Below are positions 54,214 through 64,000 of a DNA stretch of 64,000 nt, piece after piece (position 1 is the first letter of the stretch; every line of letters starts with the position of its first letter). The position numbers and the translations under genes are program-made. The notes under the pieces are model-generated. The model was not told where the DNA came from. It saw only the letters and a program-made list of their open reading frames with translations, and ran no database searches. Source of the DNA: Sphingomonas ginsenosidimutans (lineage in GTDB: Bacteria; Pseudomonadota; Alphaproteobacteria; Sphingomonadales; Sphingomonadaceae); contig NZ_NWVD01000009.1 of assembly GCF_002374835.1 (NCBI RefSeq), positions 1 to 64,000 of the forward strand, written 5' to 3'.

Positions 54214-54956
54214 CAGTCGTTCCCCGCCCCGGCCGCGGCCGACACCGGCGCGCCGGGCGGATGCTGCGCCTCGATCCGCTCGACCAGACCGTCGCGGAAA
54301 TGCACGACGGTACGGGCATAGGCAGCCATGTCGGCTTCGTGCGTCACCATCAGCACCGTGATCCCGCTGTCGCGGTTCAGCCCGGTCAGCAACTCCATGA
54401 TCTCCACCGACCGCTCGGAATCGAGGTTGCCGGTCGGCTCGTCCGCCAGCAACACATCGGGCTGCGTGACGATCGCCCGCGCGATCGCCACACGCTGCTG
54501 CTGCCCGCCCGACAGTTCCGCGGGGGTATGATCCCACCAGCGGTCCAGCCCGACCTTCTCCAGCGCGCCCATCGCCGCGGCACGCCGCGCCTTCTTGTCG
54601 TCGCCGCGGTACAGCAGCGGCAGCTCGACATTCTCCAGCGCGCTGGTGCGGCTGAGCAGGTTGAACCCCTGGAACACGAACCCGAGGTAGCGCCGCCGCA
54701 GCAACGCGCGCTGGTCGCGGTCCAGCGCCTCGACATGATGGCCGCGGAACAGGAAGGTGCCGCCGCTGGGCACGTCCAGGCACCCCAGGATGTTCATCGT
54801 CGTGGACTTGCCCGATCCCGACGGCCCCATCACCGCGACGAAATCGCCAACGGCAATATCCAGGTCGACGCCCTTCAGCGCGTGGAACTGCGTGGCGCCC
54901 TCGCCATAGACCTTGGTGACGCCGCGCAATTCGATCAGGGGCGGGTTACTGGCCAC
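54213..54956 (-). CDS. MacB/LolD-type ABC transporter ATP-binding protein
   Basis: The 247-residue ATPase has Walker [10 protein letters not shown] (44-52), Q-loop FVFQGFNLL, signature [14 protein letters not shown], Walker [13 protein letters not shown] and switch His in VTHEADMA. The class is that of MacB/LolD three-component exporters. Starting at GTG 54956 gives the usual N-terminus ([13 protein letters not shown]) and overlaps the adaptor gene end by 11 nt. The permease follows with a TGATG overlap. Confidence 0.93.
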   Translation of the reverse strand: MASNPPLIELRGVTKVYGEGATQFHALKGVDLDIAVGDFVAVMGPSGSGKSTTMNILGCLDVPSGGTFLFRGHHVEALDRDQRALLRRRYLGFVFQGFNLLSRTSALENVELPLLYRGDDKKARRAAAMGALEKVGLDRWWDHTPAELSGGQQQRVAIARAIVTQPDVLLADEPTGNLDSERSVEIMELLTGLNRDSGITVLMVTHEADMAAYARTVVHFRDGLVERIEAQHPPGAPVSAAAGAGND

Positions 54957-56349
54957 CCGCGCCGCCCCCGCCGGGCCGCCCGCCCGAACGCCGCCGGCTG
55001 TCGCCGACGGCGGCATCGTCGCCGCTCGCCAGCTGGCCGGTGATGACCTGCATCCCCGGCTTCAGCGCGCCGGACAGCACCTCGGTCAGCGTGCCGTTGG
55101 TGTCGCCGGTCGTCACCTGCACCGGCTGCGGCGTACCGTCGTCGCCCCTGACGTACACTGTCTGCTGCGCGCCGCGCGTCAGCGTCGCGGTACGATCCCC
55201 GCCGCTGCCGCGCCGCCGGCCACGCGGCACCAGCGATCCCGCGATCCCGCCGCGCGCGCCGTCCCCGGCGCCGCTGTCGGGCTTGAACCGGAACGCTGCA
55301 TTGGGAACGAGCAGCGCGTCGCGCTTGTCCGCGGTGACGATATCGGCGGTCGCGGTCATGCCGGGGCGCAGCTGGAACGTCGGGTTGGCGACCGTCAGGT
55401 CGGCGGCATAGGACACCACCTGCCCGGTGGTCGAAGCGGTCGCACTGCTGCCGGTCGAGCTGGATGATGCGGTCGCGTTGCTGACCGTCAGGTTCGACCC
55501 CAGATCGACACGCGTGATGGTCGCCGGGAACGTGCGCCCGGGAAAGGCATCGACGGTGAAGGTCGCCTTCTGCCCGGTACGCACCTCGCCCACGTCGGCC
55601 TCGTCGATCGCGACCTCCAGCTTCATCTTCGACAGGTCTTCGGCGATGACGAACAGGGTTGGCGTGTTGAACGACGCGGCCACCGTCTGGCCCGGATCGA
55701 CCTGCCGCGCCAGCACCACGCCATTAACGGGGGAGCGGATGATCGCCCGCGCGCGCTGCGTCTGCGACTGCGCCAGCTGGGCACGCGCCGCGGTGACGTT
55801 CGCCTCCGCCACGCGCAAGGCGGCGACCGCGCGCTGCGCGTCGGCCTGCCCGGTCTGCAATTCCGCCTTCGACGGGACGCGCCCGTTCGACAACCGCGAC
55901 ACTTCCTCCAGCCGCGCCAGCTGCGCCTGCGCCTCCGCGACGGTGGCGCGCGCCTGATTGACCTGCGCGACGTTCGCGGCCAGCTGCGCCTGTCCGGCGC
56001 GGATCTGGTCGTCGATCTGTTCGGGGTCGATCAGCGCCAGCGGCTGGCCCGCGGTGACGCGGTCGTTGACGTCGACCACCACGCGCGTGACCAGCCCGGA
56101 CAGCTGCGAGCCGACCGTCACCTGATTGGTCGGCGCCAGCTTCCCCGTGGCGGATACCGTGACGGTCAGGTTGCCGCGCTGGACCGGTACGGTCGCGTAA
56201 TCGGGCTTGTCCGATCCGCCGAACACGCATTTCGACAGCAGCAGCGCCAGACCGACCAGCACGACCGCCAGCACGATCCATTTGATCCGGCGCCGCCACG
56301 CCGGCTGCGGCGTGACGCCCAGGAATTCGTCGGTAGCAGGATCGGCCAT
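54946..56349 (-). CDS. MacA-type periplasmic adaptor (membrane fusion protein)
   Basis: The 467-residue protein has an N-terminal anchor helix (IKWIVLAVVLVGLALLLSK), a lipoyl/barrel-sandwich half (VTVSATGKLAPTNQVTVGSQ), an alpha-helical hairpin (about 120-200, AQLAANVAQVNQARATVAEA), the returning half IRSPVNGVVLARQVDPGQTV, and beta-barrel parts. A Ser/Thr-rich insert (NATASSSSTGSSATASTTG) and a Gly/Arg-rich C-terminus are unusual low-complexity additions. It bridges the inner-membrane ABC part to the NodT-like channel. ATG 56349 overlaps the upstream stop (TGATG). Confidence 0.92.
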   Translation of the reverse strand: MADPATDEFLGVTPQPAWRRRIKWIVLAVVLVGLALLLSKCVFGGSDKPDYATVPVQRGNLTVTVSATGKLAPTNQVTVGSQLSGLVTRVVVDVNDRVTAGQPLALIDPEQIDDQIRAGQAQLAANVAQVNQARATVAEAQAQLARLEEVSRLSNGRVPSKAELQTGQADAQRAVAALRVAEANVTAARAQLAQSQTQRARAIIRSPVNGVVLARQVDPGQTVAASFNTPTLFVIAEDLSKMKLEVAIDEADVGEVRTGQKATFTVDAFPGRTFPATITRVDLGSNLTVSNATASSSSTGSSATASTTGQVVSYAADLTVANPTFQLRPGMTATADIVTADKRDALLVPNAAFRFKPDSGAGDGARGGIAGSLVPRGRRRGSGGDRTATLTRGAQQTVYVRGDDGTPQPVQVTTGDTNGTLTEVLSGALKPGMQVITGQLASGDDAAVGDSRRRSGGRPGGGGAGGQ

Positions 56350-57815
56350 CAGCGGGTTCCGTCGGTAGCGGTGGCGGCAGGCGCTTCGGGGACGACGGCG
56401 GGATCCCACCCGCCGCCCAGCGCGCCGTACAACTGGATCAGCGCGGTGGCCGCATCGGCATGCGCCTGCGCCACGGCATTGCGCGCCGACAGCAGGGTCG
56501 CCTCCTGCTGGCTCAGCGTCGTGAAATCGGTCAGTCCGCTGCGATATTGCGCGCGCGACAGTACCGCGGCGGCATTGGCCGCGTCATAGGCGACGGTCAG
56601 TTCCCGCTCACGCTGGCGCGCCGTATCAAGCGCGACGACGCCGTTCTCGACATCCTCCAGCGCGGTCAGGACCGTGTTCTTGTAGGCCGCCAGCGCGCCG
56701 TCGGCGGCGGCGCGCTGGCCGCGCACCTGGCTGCGCAGCCGGCCGCCGTTGAAGATCGCCTGGGTCAGCCCGGCGAACAGCCCGCCGGTCACGGTGTCGA
56801 GCAGGCCGCCCACCCCGGCAGCGCGCGTGTTGATGTTCCCGCTGATCGCCAGGTTCGGATACAGCGCCGCCTCCGCCACGCCGATCCGCGCCACCGCCGC
56901 CGCCAGCGCGCGCTCAGCCGAACGCACGTCGGGTCGCTGGCGCAACACGTCGGCGGGGATGCCCGTGCCGACTACCGCGGGCCCGTTGGGGATGGGCCGC
57001 GCGACGGCCAGCAGCGGCCGGAGCGCGCCGGGCGCCTGCGCGGTCAGCACGCCCAGCCGCGCGACCGCGGCGCTATACTGCTGCTCCAGCGAGGGAATGG
57101 ACGCGGCGGTCTGCGCCCGCTGAGCGCGCGCCTGTTCCCGGTCGAGCGAGGACACCAGCCCGGCCTGCACCCGGAAACCGGCAATCTCCAGATTGTCGTC
57201 CTGCAACGCCAGGCTGGCGCGCGCATTGCCCAGCTGCGCCTGATACAGCCGTGCGAGGACGTAGTTACGCGCCACTTCCTGTTCGACCGTCAGCAGCGTG
57301 GTCGCATAATCGAAGCCCGATGCCTGATATTGCGCGCGGCTCGCCTCGATCGTGCCGCGTACGTCGCCGAACAGGCCAAGCTGATATTGCGCGCTGGCAC
57401 CCAGCGAGAAATTGTTCGCGCCGCCGCCACCGACATTCTGCACCGTGCCGTCGGGCAGCGTGATCGTCTGCCCCCCGCCGCGCAGCGTCTCCGACCGGCT
57501 GTAGCCGGCAGTGCCGCTCAGGCTGGGAAACAGGTCAGCGCGGCTTTGCACCAGCGCCTCGCGCGCTTGCCGCAACCGCGCGACGGCCTGCGCCACGTCC
57601 AGATTGGCGGCGGCCGCCTGCTCGACCAATTGCCCCAGCACCGGATCGTCGAAGCGCCCCCACCAGCGGGTGAGATCCTCTGGCGATGACGCCGCCGGCA
57701 CCGAATAGGATACCGGAACGCCCAGCGCGTCGGCGGATCGCGGCTGATAGTCAGGCCCGACGCTGCAACCCGCCATGGCGAGAACAGCGACCGCCGCGGG
57801 GACGACGCGCTTCAT
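56349..57815 (-). CDS. NodT/OprM-type outer-membrane efflux lipoprotein
   Basis: The 488-residue protein starts with a lipobox (AVAVLAMAGC, Cys17) and SVGPDYQ, the NodT-family beginning, then WWGRFDDPVLGQLVEQA and two repeated coiled-coil/TolC halves (VAQAVARLRQAREALVQSRA; VLSRAQYRSGLTDFTTLSQQ). It forms the trimeric outer-membrane channel of the pump. It is the first gene of the four-gene efflux operon, and its promoter region holds a tandem direct repeat. Confidence 0.93.
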   Translation of the reverse strand: MKRVVPAAVAVLAMAGCSVGPDYQPRSADALGVPVSYSVPAASSPEDLTRWWGRFDDPVLGQLVEQAAAANLDVAQAVARLRQAREALVQSRADLFPSLSGTAGYSRSETLRGGGQTITLPDGTVQNVGGGGANNFSLGASAQYQLGLFGDVRGTIEASRAQYQASGFDYATTLLTVEQEVARNYVLARLYQAQLGNARASLALQDDNLEIAGFRVQAGLVSSLDREQARAQRAQTAASIPSLEQQYSAAVARLGVLTAQAPGALRPLLAVARPIPNGPAVVGTGIPADVLRQRPDVRSAERALAAAVARIGVAEAALYPNLAISGNINTRAAGVGGLLDTVTGGLFAGLTQAIFNGGRLRSQVRGQRAAADGALAAYKNTVLTALEDVENGVVALDTARQRERELTVAYDAANAAAVLSRAQYRSGLTDFTTLSQQEATLLSARNAVAQAHADAATALIQLYGALGGGWDPAVVPEAPAATATDGTR

Positions 57816-57857
57816 GACATCGGCATGAAGCCCGCCTCCGGCGGCGTCCAGTGCGAA

Positions 57858-57876
57858 AATGTCGCAGAATGTCGCA
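57858..57876 (-). promoter_or_regulatory. Tandem 9-nt repeat upstream of the efflux operon
   Basis: AATGTCGCA occurs at 57858-57866 and again at 57868-57876, exactly one helical turn (10 nt) apart, 43 nt before the start of the NodT-like gene. Read on the coding strand it is TGCGACATT twice. Such phased repeats often bind a regulator dimer or tetramer. No sigma boxes were assigned with confidence. Confidence 0.4.
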
Positions 57877-57900
57877 ATGCCGCATCACCGCGGGATGCGA

Positions 57901-59895
<1,995 letters not shown>

Positions 59896-59951
59896 CGGTC
59901 TCTCCCAGTTCTTCTACGTCGCCCCACCCCACGCATGGGGGGCGGGTATCC

Positions 59952-60959
59952 CTATTCCGCCGCCTCGCACACCTTCGCGCGCATCGGCTCCTCGGCCTGC
60001 ATCGGCGTCACGCCCAGCTTCGCGAACAGCGCCGCGTCGGCGCTGTCGCCGCGATTGCCCGCGGTCAGCAGCTTGTCGCCGGTGAAGATCGAGTTCGCGC
60101 CGGCCATGAAGCACAGCGCCTGCGTCGCCTCCGACATGCTCTCGCGCCCCGCCGACAGCCGCACCATGCTCATCGGCATGGTGATGCGCGCGACCGCGAC
60201 GGTGCGGACGAACTCGATATCGTCGATCTTCGCGAGCGGCGTGTCGGCCAGCATGTCGCCCAGCACGGTGCCCTTCACCGGCACCAGCGCATTGACCGGC
60301 ACGCTTTCGGGATGGCGCGGCAGCGTGGCGAGCGCATGGACGAAGCCGACGCGGTCGCCGCGCGTCTCGCCCATGCCCACGATCCCGCCGCAGCAGACGT
60401 TGATCCCGGCGGAGCGCACATTCTCCAGCGTATTCAGCCGCTCGCCGAAGGTGCGCGTGGTGATGACGTCGCCGTACCGCTCGGGCGAGGTGTCAATATT
60501 GTGGTTATAGTAATCCAGCCCCGCCTCACCGAGCCGCTGCGCCTGCTCCGGCGTCAGCATCCCCAGCGTCATGCAGGTTTCCATCCCCATGCCGCGCACG
60601 CCTTCGATCATCTGGATGATCGCGTCCATGTCGCGGTCCTTGGGGTTGCGCCACGCCGCGCCCATGCAGAACCGCTGCGACCCGGCGTCCTTCGCCTCGG
60701 CAGCGCGTTGCAGCACCGCCTGCACATCCATCAGCTTGGTCGCCTTGACCCCGCTGTCGGCCGCGACCGACTGCGAGCAATAGCCGCAATCCTCCGGGCA
60801 GCCGCCGGTCTTGATCGACAGCAGCGTGCACAATTGCACCTCCGACGGCGCGTGATGCGCGCGGTGGACGGTCTGGGCGCGGTACATCAGCTCGTCGAAC
60901 GGCAGGTCGAACAGCGCCGCGATTTCGTCGCGGGTCCAGTCGTTGCGAAGGTCGGTCAT
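59952..60959 (-). CDS. bioB: Biotin synthase
   Basis: The 335-residue radical-SAM enzyme inserts sulfur into dethiobiotin. It has CxxxCxxC at Cys54, 58 and 61 ([13 protein letters not shown]) for the [4Fe-4S] cluster, the family segments [29 protein letters not shown] and RLSAGRESM with the Arg ligand of the [2Fe-2S] cluster. The ATG at 60959 overlaps the mutase stop (TGATG). Unlike the usual bioBFDA cluster, the gene lies inside a propionate operon just before the biotin-dependent subunit, which it would supply. Confidence 0.96.
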   Translation of the reverse strand: MTDLRNDWTRDEIAALFDLPFDELMYRAQTVHRAHHAPSEVQLCTLLSIKTGGCPEDCGYCSQSVAADSGVKATKLMDVQAVLQRAAEAKDAGSQRFCMGAAWRNPKDRDMDAIIQMIEGVRGMGMETCMTLGMLTPEQAQRLGEAGLDYYNHNIDTSPERYGDVITTRTFGERLNTLENVRSAGINVCCGGIVGMGETRGDRVGFVHALATLPRHPESVPVNALVPVKGTVLGDMLADTPLAKIDDIEFVRTVAVARITMPMSMVRLSAGRESMSEATQALCFMAGANSIFTGDKLLTAGNRGDSADAALFAKLGVTPMQAEEPMRAKVCEAAE

Positions 60960-63127
60960 CACTCGGCAGCTTCCTCTTGCGGCGGCATGTTGTGCCCGAG
61001 CAGCCGTAGCACGTCCTCCGCCGCCACGATCAAGTTCGTTCCGGGGCCGAAGATCGCCTGCACGCCGGCATCGAACAGCGCCTGATAGTCCTGCGCCGGG
61101 ATCACGCCGCCCGCGATCACCTTGATATCCGGTCGTCCGGCATCGCGCAGGTGCCCGATCAGTTCGGGGATCAGCGTCTTGTGCCCCGCCGCCAGACTGG
61201 AGGCGCCCACGACATCGACGTCCTTCTCCAGCGCCAGCTCACTCGCTTCCTTGGGCGTCTGGAACAGCGGGCCGGGCACCACCTCGAACCCCAGGTCGCC
61301 GAACATGCTGCTGACCAGATTGGCGCCGCGGTCATGCCCGTCCTGCCCCATCTTGGCGACGAACATCCGGGGCTTGCGACCAAGCCGACGCTCGACCGCC
61401 TCGACGCCGCGCAACAGCCGCTCCCAGCGACCGTCCTCCTTATATGCGCCGCCGTAGACGCCCTTCACCGGCGTCGGCTGCGTGCCGAACCGGCCGAACA
61501 CATCCTCCATCGCGCTGGAAATCTCGCCCAGCGTCGCGCGGCGACGTGCGCATTCCACCGCCAGTTCCAGAAGGTTGCCGTCCCCCTTGGCCCCATCGCG
61601 CAGCGCGTCGAGCGCGGCGCGGCACGCCTCCTCGTCGCGCTCCGCCTTCATCTTGTTGATGCGGCGGATCTGCGCCTCGCGCACGGCATGGTTGTCGACG
61701 TCGAGGATCTCGATCGGATCCTCATTGTCCTTGCGGTACTTGTTGACGCCGACGATCACGTCCTCGCCGCGATCGACGCGCGCGGCGCGCGCGGCGCTGG
61801 CTTCCTCGATCATCGCCTTGGGCCAGCCGGCGCCGACCGCCTTGGCCATCCCGCCCTCACGCTCCACGCGCTGGATGATCTCCCAGGCGTCGTCGACCAG
61901 CCGCTTGGTCAGCGCCTCGATATAATAGCTACCGCCCAGCGGATCGACGACATTGCACATGCCGGTCTCCTCCTGGATCACCAGCTGCGTGTTGCGCGCG
62001 ATCCGGGCGGAGAAGTCGGTCGGCAGCGCGATCGCCTCGTCCAGCGCGTTGGTGTGGAGCGACTGGGTGCCGCCCAGCATCGCCGCCATCGCCTCGATCG
62101 TCGTGCGCATGACGTTGTTGTACGGATCCTGCTCGGTCAGCGAGACACCGCTGGTCTGGCAGTGGGTGCGCAGCATCTTGCTGCGTTCATCCTGCGCGCC
62201 CAGCTGCGTCATCACCCGGTGCCACAGCACCCGTGCGGCGCGCAGCTTGGCGATCTCCATGAAGAAGTTCATGCCGATCGCAAAGAAGAAGCTCAGCCGT
62301 CCGGCGAACTTGTCGATATCCAGTCCGCTGGCAACACCGTATTTCACATATTCCATGCCGTCGGCGATGGTGAAGGCCAGCTCCTGCACCTGCGTCGCCC
62401 CGGCTTCCTGCATGTGATAGCCGGAAATCGAGATCGAATTGAACTTCGGCATCTCCCGGCTGGTGTAACCGAAGATATCGCTGATGATCCGCATGCTCGG
62501 TTCGGGCGGGTAGATATAGGTGTTGCGGACCATGAACTCCTTGAGGATGTCGTTCTGGATGGTCCCGTCGAGCAACTTGCGGTCGACGCCCTGTTCCTCG
62601 CCCGCGACGATGAAGAAGGCGAGGATCGGGATCACCGCGCCGTTCATCGTCATGCTGACCGACATCCGGTCCAGCGGGATGCCGTCGAACAGGATCTTCA
62701 TGTCCTCGACGCTGTCGATCGCCACGCCTGCCTTGCCGACGTCGCCGGTGACGCGCGGATGGTCGCTGTCATAGCCGCGGTGGGTGGCCAGATCGAACGC
62801 GACCGACAGCCCCTTCTGCCCCGCCTTCAGGTTGCGGTGGTAGAAAGCGTTCGATTCCTCCGCGGTGGAAAAGCCCGCATATTGCCGGATCGTCCACGGC
62901 CGCCCGGCGTACATCGACGCGCGCACGCCGCGCGTGAACGGCGCGAAACCGGGCAGGCCGGGTTCCCATCCCGCCACGTCCTCGGCGGTGTAGAGCGGCT
63001 TGACCTCGATCCCCTCCGGCGTGCGCCAGGTCAGGTCCTTGCCCTTCACTTCCTTGTCGGCGGCCTTGGCCCAGCTTTCCAGCGTTGCCGCGGGGGTGGC
63101 GGTGTCGTGGGTGGTCTTCTCGCTCAT
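60959..63127 (-). CDS. scpA: Methylmalonyl-CoA mutase (B12-dependent, single-chain)
   Basis: The 722-residue protein has the TIM-barrel part ([76 protein letters not shown]) and a C-terminal cobalamin domain with DGHDRG (axial His about 598) and [16 protein letters not shown]. It converts methylmalonyl-CoA to succinyl-CoA. Length and intact B12 domain indicate the catalytic chain. Its start overlaps the phosphatase stop by four bases and its stop overlaps bioB. No B12 riboswitch is visible inside the window; it could lie before the operon's first gene. Confidence 0.96.
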   Translation of the reverse strand: MSEKTTHDTATPAATLESWAKAADKEVKGKDLTWRTPEGIEVKPLYTAEDVAGWEPGLPGFAPFTRGVRASMYAGRPWTIRQYAGFSTAEESNAFYHRNLKAGQKGLSVAFDLATHRGYDSDHPRVTGDVGKAGVAIDSVEDMKILFDGIPLDRMSVSMTMNGAVIPILAFFIVAGEEQGVDRKLLDGTIQNDILKEFMVRNTYIYPPEPSMRIISDIFGYTSREMPKFNSISISGYHMQEAGATQVQELAFTIADGMEYVKYGVASGLDIDKFAGRLSFFFAIGMNFFMEIAKLRAARVLWHRVMTQLGAQDERSKMLRTHCQTSGVSLTEQDPYNNVMRTTIEAMAAMLGGTQSLHTNALDEAIALPTDFSARIARNTQLVIQEETGMCNVVDPLGGSYYIEALTKRLVDDAWEIIQRVEREGGMAKAVGAGWPKAMIEEASAARAARVDRGEDVIVGVNKYRKDNEDPIEILDVDNHAVREAQIRRINKMKAERDEEACRAALDALRDGAKGDGNLLELAVECARRRATLGEISSAMEDVFGRFGTQPTPVKGVYGGAYKEDGRWERLLRGVEAVERRLGRKPRMFVAKMGQDGHDRGANLVSSMFGDLGFEVVPGPLFQTPKEASELALEKDVDVVGASSLAAGHKTLIPELIGHLRDAGRPDIKVIAGGVIPAQDYQALFDAGVQAIFGPGTNLIVAAEDVLRLLGHNMPPQEEAAE

Positions 63128-63717
63128 AATTCTTCCATCGGCCTCCAGCCGAACAGCGCCTCGCTCATGTCGGTCGCGAAGCCGTGGACATTGCCGCCGC
63201 GCGGGTTCGCGCCGGGGGTGTTTCCCTGATCGTGCGCGCGGTTGATCGCCTGCCCGCGGATCGCACACGCCAGCAGCGTGCCGACCCCGCCATGGCCGAC
63301 GAACAGCGTCGGTCGCGCCTCATGCCCCGTCAGCACGTCGCGGGTCGCGGCGACGATCCGCGCCTGCGCCGCGCGCGCCGTCTCCCACCCGCGCACCGGC
63401 GTGTCGGGAGCGGCGAAGAAGGCGTCGGCGGTCGCCTCGAACTCGTCGGGCGGCAGGAATCCGGTGGCGGAGCGATCGTTCTCGCCCATATCCGGCGCGA
63501 CCTCCACCGGGACGCCGATCGCATCGCCGATCAGTTGTGCCGTCTCCTGCGCCTTGTCCTCGTCGCTGCTCACGATCCGCTCGATCGCGCGCAGCCACGC
63601 ACGGTGGCGGATCGCCTCCACCCGCGCACGCCCGACGGCGGACAGACCCCATTGCGGCACGGGCACCACAGGGTCGATCCGCACCTCGGGGTGCGACAGG
63701 TAGAGCGCGGTCGTCAC
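63124..63717 (-). CDS. Histidine phosphatase superfamily protein with altered RHG motif
   Basis: The 197-residue protein has the branch layout of phosphoglycerate-mutase-like phosphatases: the N-terminal catalytic His lies in LYLSHPEV (His9) instead of the usual RHG, the Glu appears in [10 protein letters not shown], and the second His in [33 protein letters not shown] matches a subgroup seen in sphingomonads. The loss of Arg next to His suggests altered phosphate binding. It starts at GTG 63717, overlapping the hydratase stop (GTGA). Its place between enoyl-CoA hydratase and mutase suggests a metabolic or regulatory role in acyl-CoA degradation. Confidence 0.8.
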   Translation of the reverse strand: MTTALYLSHPEVRIDPVVPVPQWGLSAVGRARVEAIRHRAWLRAIERIVSSDEDKAQETAQLIGDAIGVPVEVAPDMGENDRSATGFLPPDEFEATADAFFAAPDTPVRGWETARAAQARIVAATRDVLTGHEARPTLFVGHGGVGTLLACAIRGQAINRAHDQGNTPGANPRGGNVHGFATDMSEALFGWRPMEEL

Positions 63718-64000
63718 CGCCCCTTGAACTCGGGCTTGCGCTTCTCGATGAAGCTCAGCGCGCCTTCGCGTGCGTCGGCGGTGCCGCCGGCGCGACGCTG
63801 CCCCTCCGCCTCGGCGCGCAGCACCTGGTCGAGCGATCCGTCCAGCGCGGTCATGATGTTGCGCCGCATCGTCGACAGCGCCACCGTCGGCCCCGCCGCC
63901 AGCCGCGTCGCCAGCGCCAGCGCTTCGTCCATCAGCGCGGCGTCGTCGACCGCCTTGTAGATCAGGCCCCATTGCTCGGCCTGGTCGGCGCCGATCCGCT
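63714..64000 (-). CDS. Enoyl-CoA hydratase/isomerase, C-terminal part
   Basis: About 95 C-terminal residues are visible, the N-terminal two thirds lying past the window edge. ADQAEQWGLIYKAVDD, MDEALALATRLAAGPTVAL and the end [16 protein letters not shown] are typical of crotonases, nearest the PaaG-type isomerase/enoyl-CoA hydratase branch. The catalytic Gly/Glu region is not visible. It begins the portion of the operon seen here and would make this unit part of acyl-CoA (propionate-yielding) catabolism. Confidence 0.85.
   Translation of the reverse strand, partial: RIGADQAEQWGLIYKAVDDAALMDEALALATRLAAGPTVALSTMRRNIMTALDGSLDQVLRAEAEGQRRAGGTADAREGALSFIEKRKPEFKGR

Overview
The window is a GC-rich alphaproteobacterial chromosome segment, most likely from Sphingomonas or a close Sphingomonadaceae relative. 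Supporting features are a 5-aminolevulinate synthase (C4 haem route), a 180-kDa-class NAD-glutamate dehydrogenase, a Ros/MucR regulator, a SigF-type ECF sigma factor with its promoter motif, and many genes coupled by TGATG, ATGA or GTGA stop-start overlaps. No database search was possible; calls rest on motifs, gene order and family knowledge.

Left part (1 to about 13.9 kb), accessory in character. The window opens inside the right end of an IS21-family element (istB tail, inverted-repeat hairpin, terminal repeats). Its edge at 248 lies inside a SigF-like sigma gene, which keeps region 2 but loses region 4. Divergently follow a DUF2282 bufferin-type (BufA1) gene and a DoxX gene, without the expected DUF692/DUF2063 maturation genes. 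Two head-to-head copies of a GTAACC-N16-CGAA promoter sit between the sigma gene and bufA. Next come a SnoaL-like protein, a TetR regulator and a TonB-dependent receptor, facing a GH3 glycosidase, an exported esterase and a frameshifted alpha/beta hydrolase. An SDR oxidoreductase and a membrane PQQ dehydrogenase of the glucose/quinate type follow. The block ends at a frameshifted serine-recombinase remnant whose reading frame runs into the 3' end of a tRNA-Thr(CGU) gene, which is what the scar of an integrated element looks like.

Middle part (14 to 45 kb), mostly core genes: a PAS-like protein, NAD-GDH, hisG-hisD, a DUF892 ferritin-like protein, nusB, hemA, murI, plsY-dprA-membrane protein, topA, dihydroorotase, a YgfZ-like protein, a nitrilase-family hydrolase behind a pair of exported amidohydrolases (one apparently without its metal ligands), a MucR-like regulator lacking the usual zinc cysteine, a DUF2236 protein, the complete ybgC-tolQRAB-pal envelope operon, and two lipoproteins including a GDPD phosphodiesterase.

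Right part (45 to 64 kb): a PaoABC-type molybdenum hydroxylase operon with two tandem large subunits plus XdhC and MobA-like cofactor genes; a MacAB/NodT-type tripartite efflux operon; and a propionyl-CoA to succinyl-CoA operon (partial enoyl-CoA hydratase, histidine phosphatase, methylmalonyl-CoA mutase, bioB, biotin-carrying carboxylase subunit). bioB would supply the cofactor of the carboxylase it precedes.
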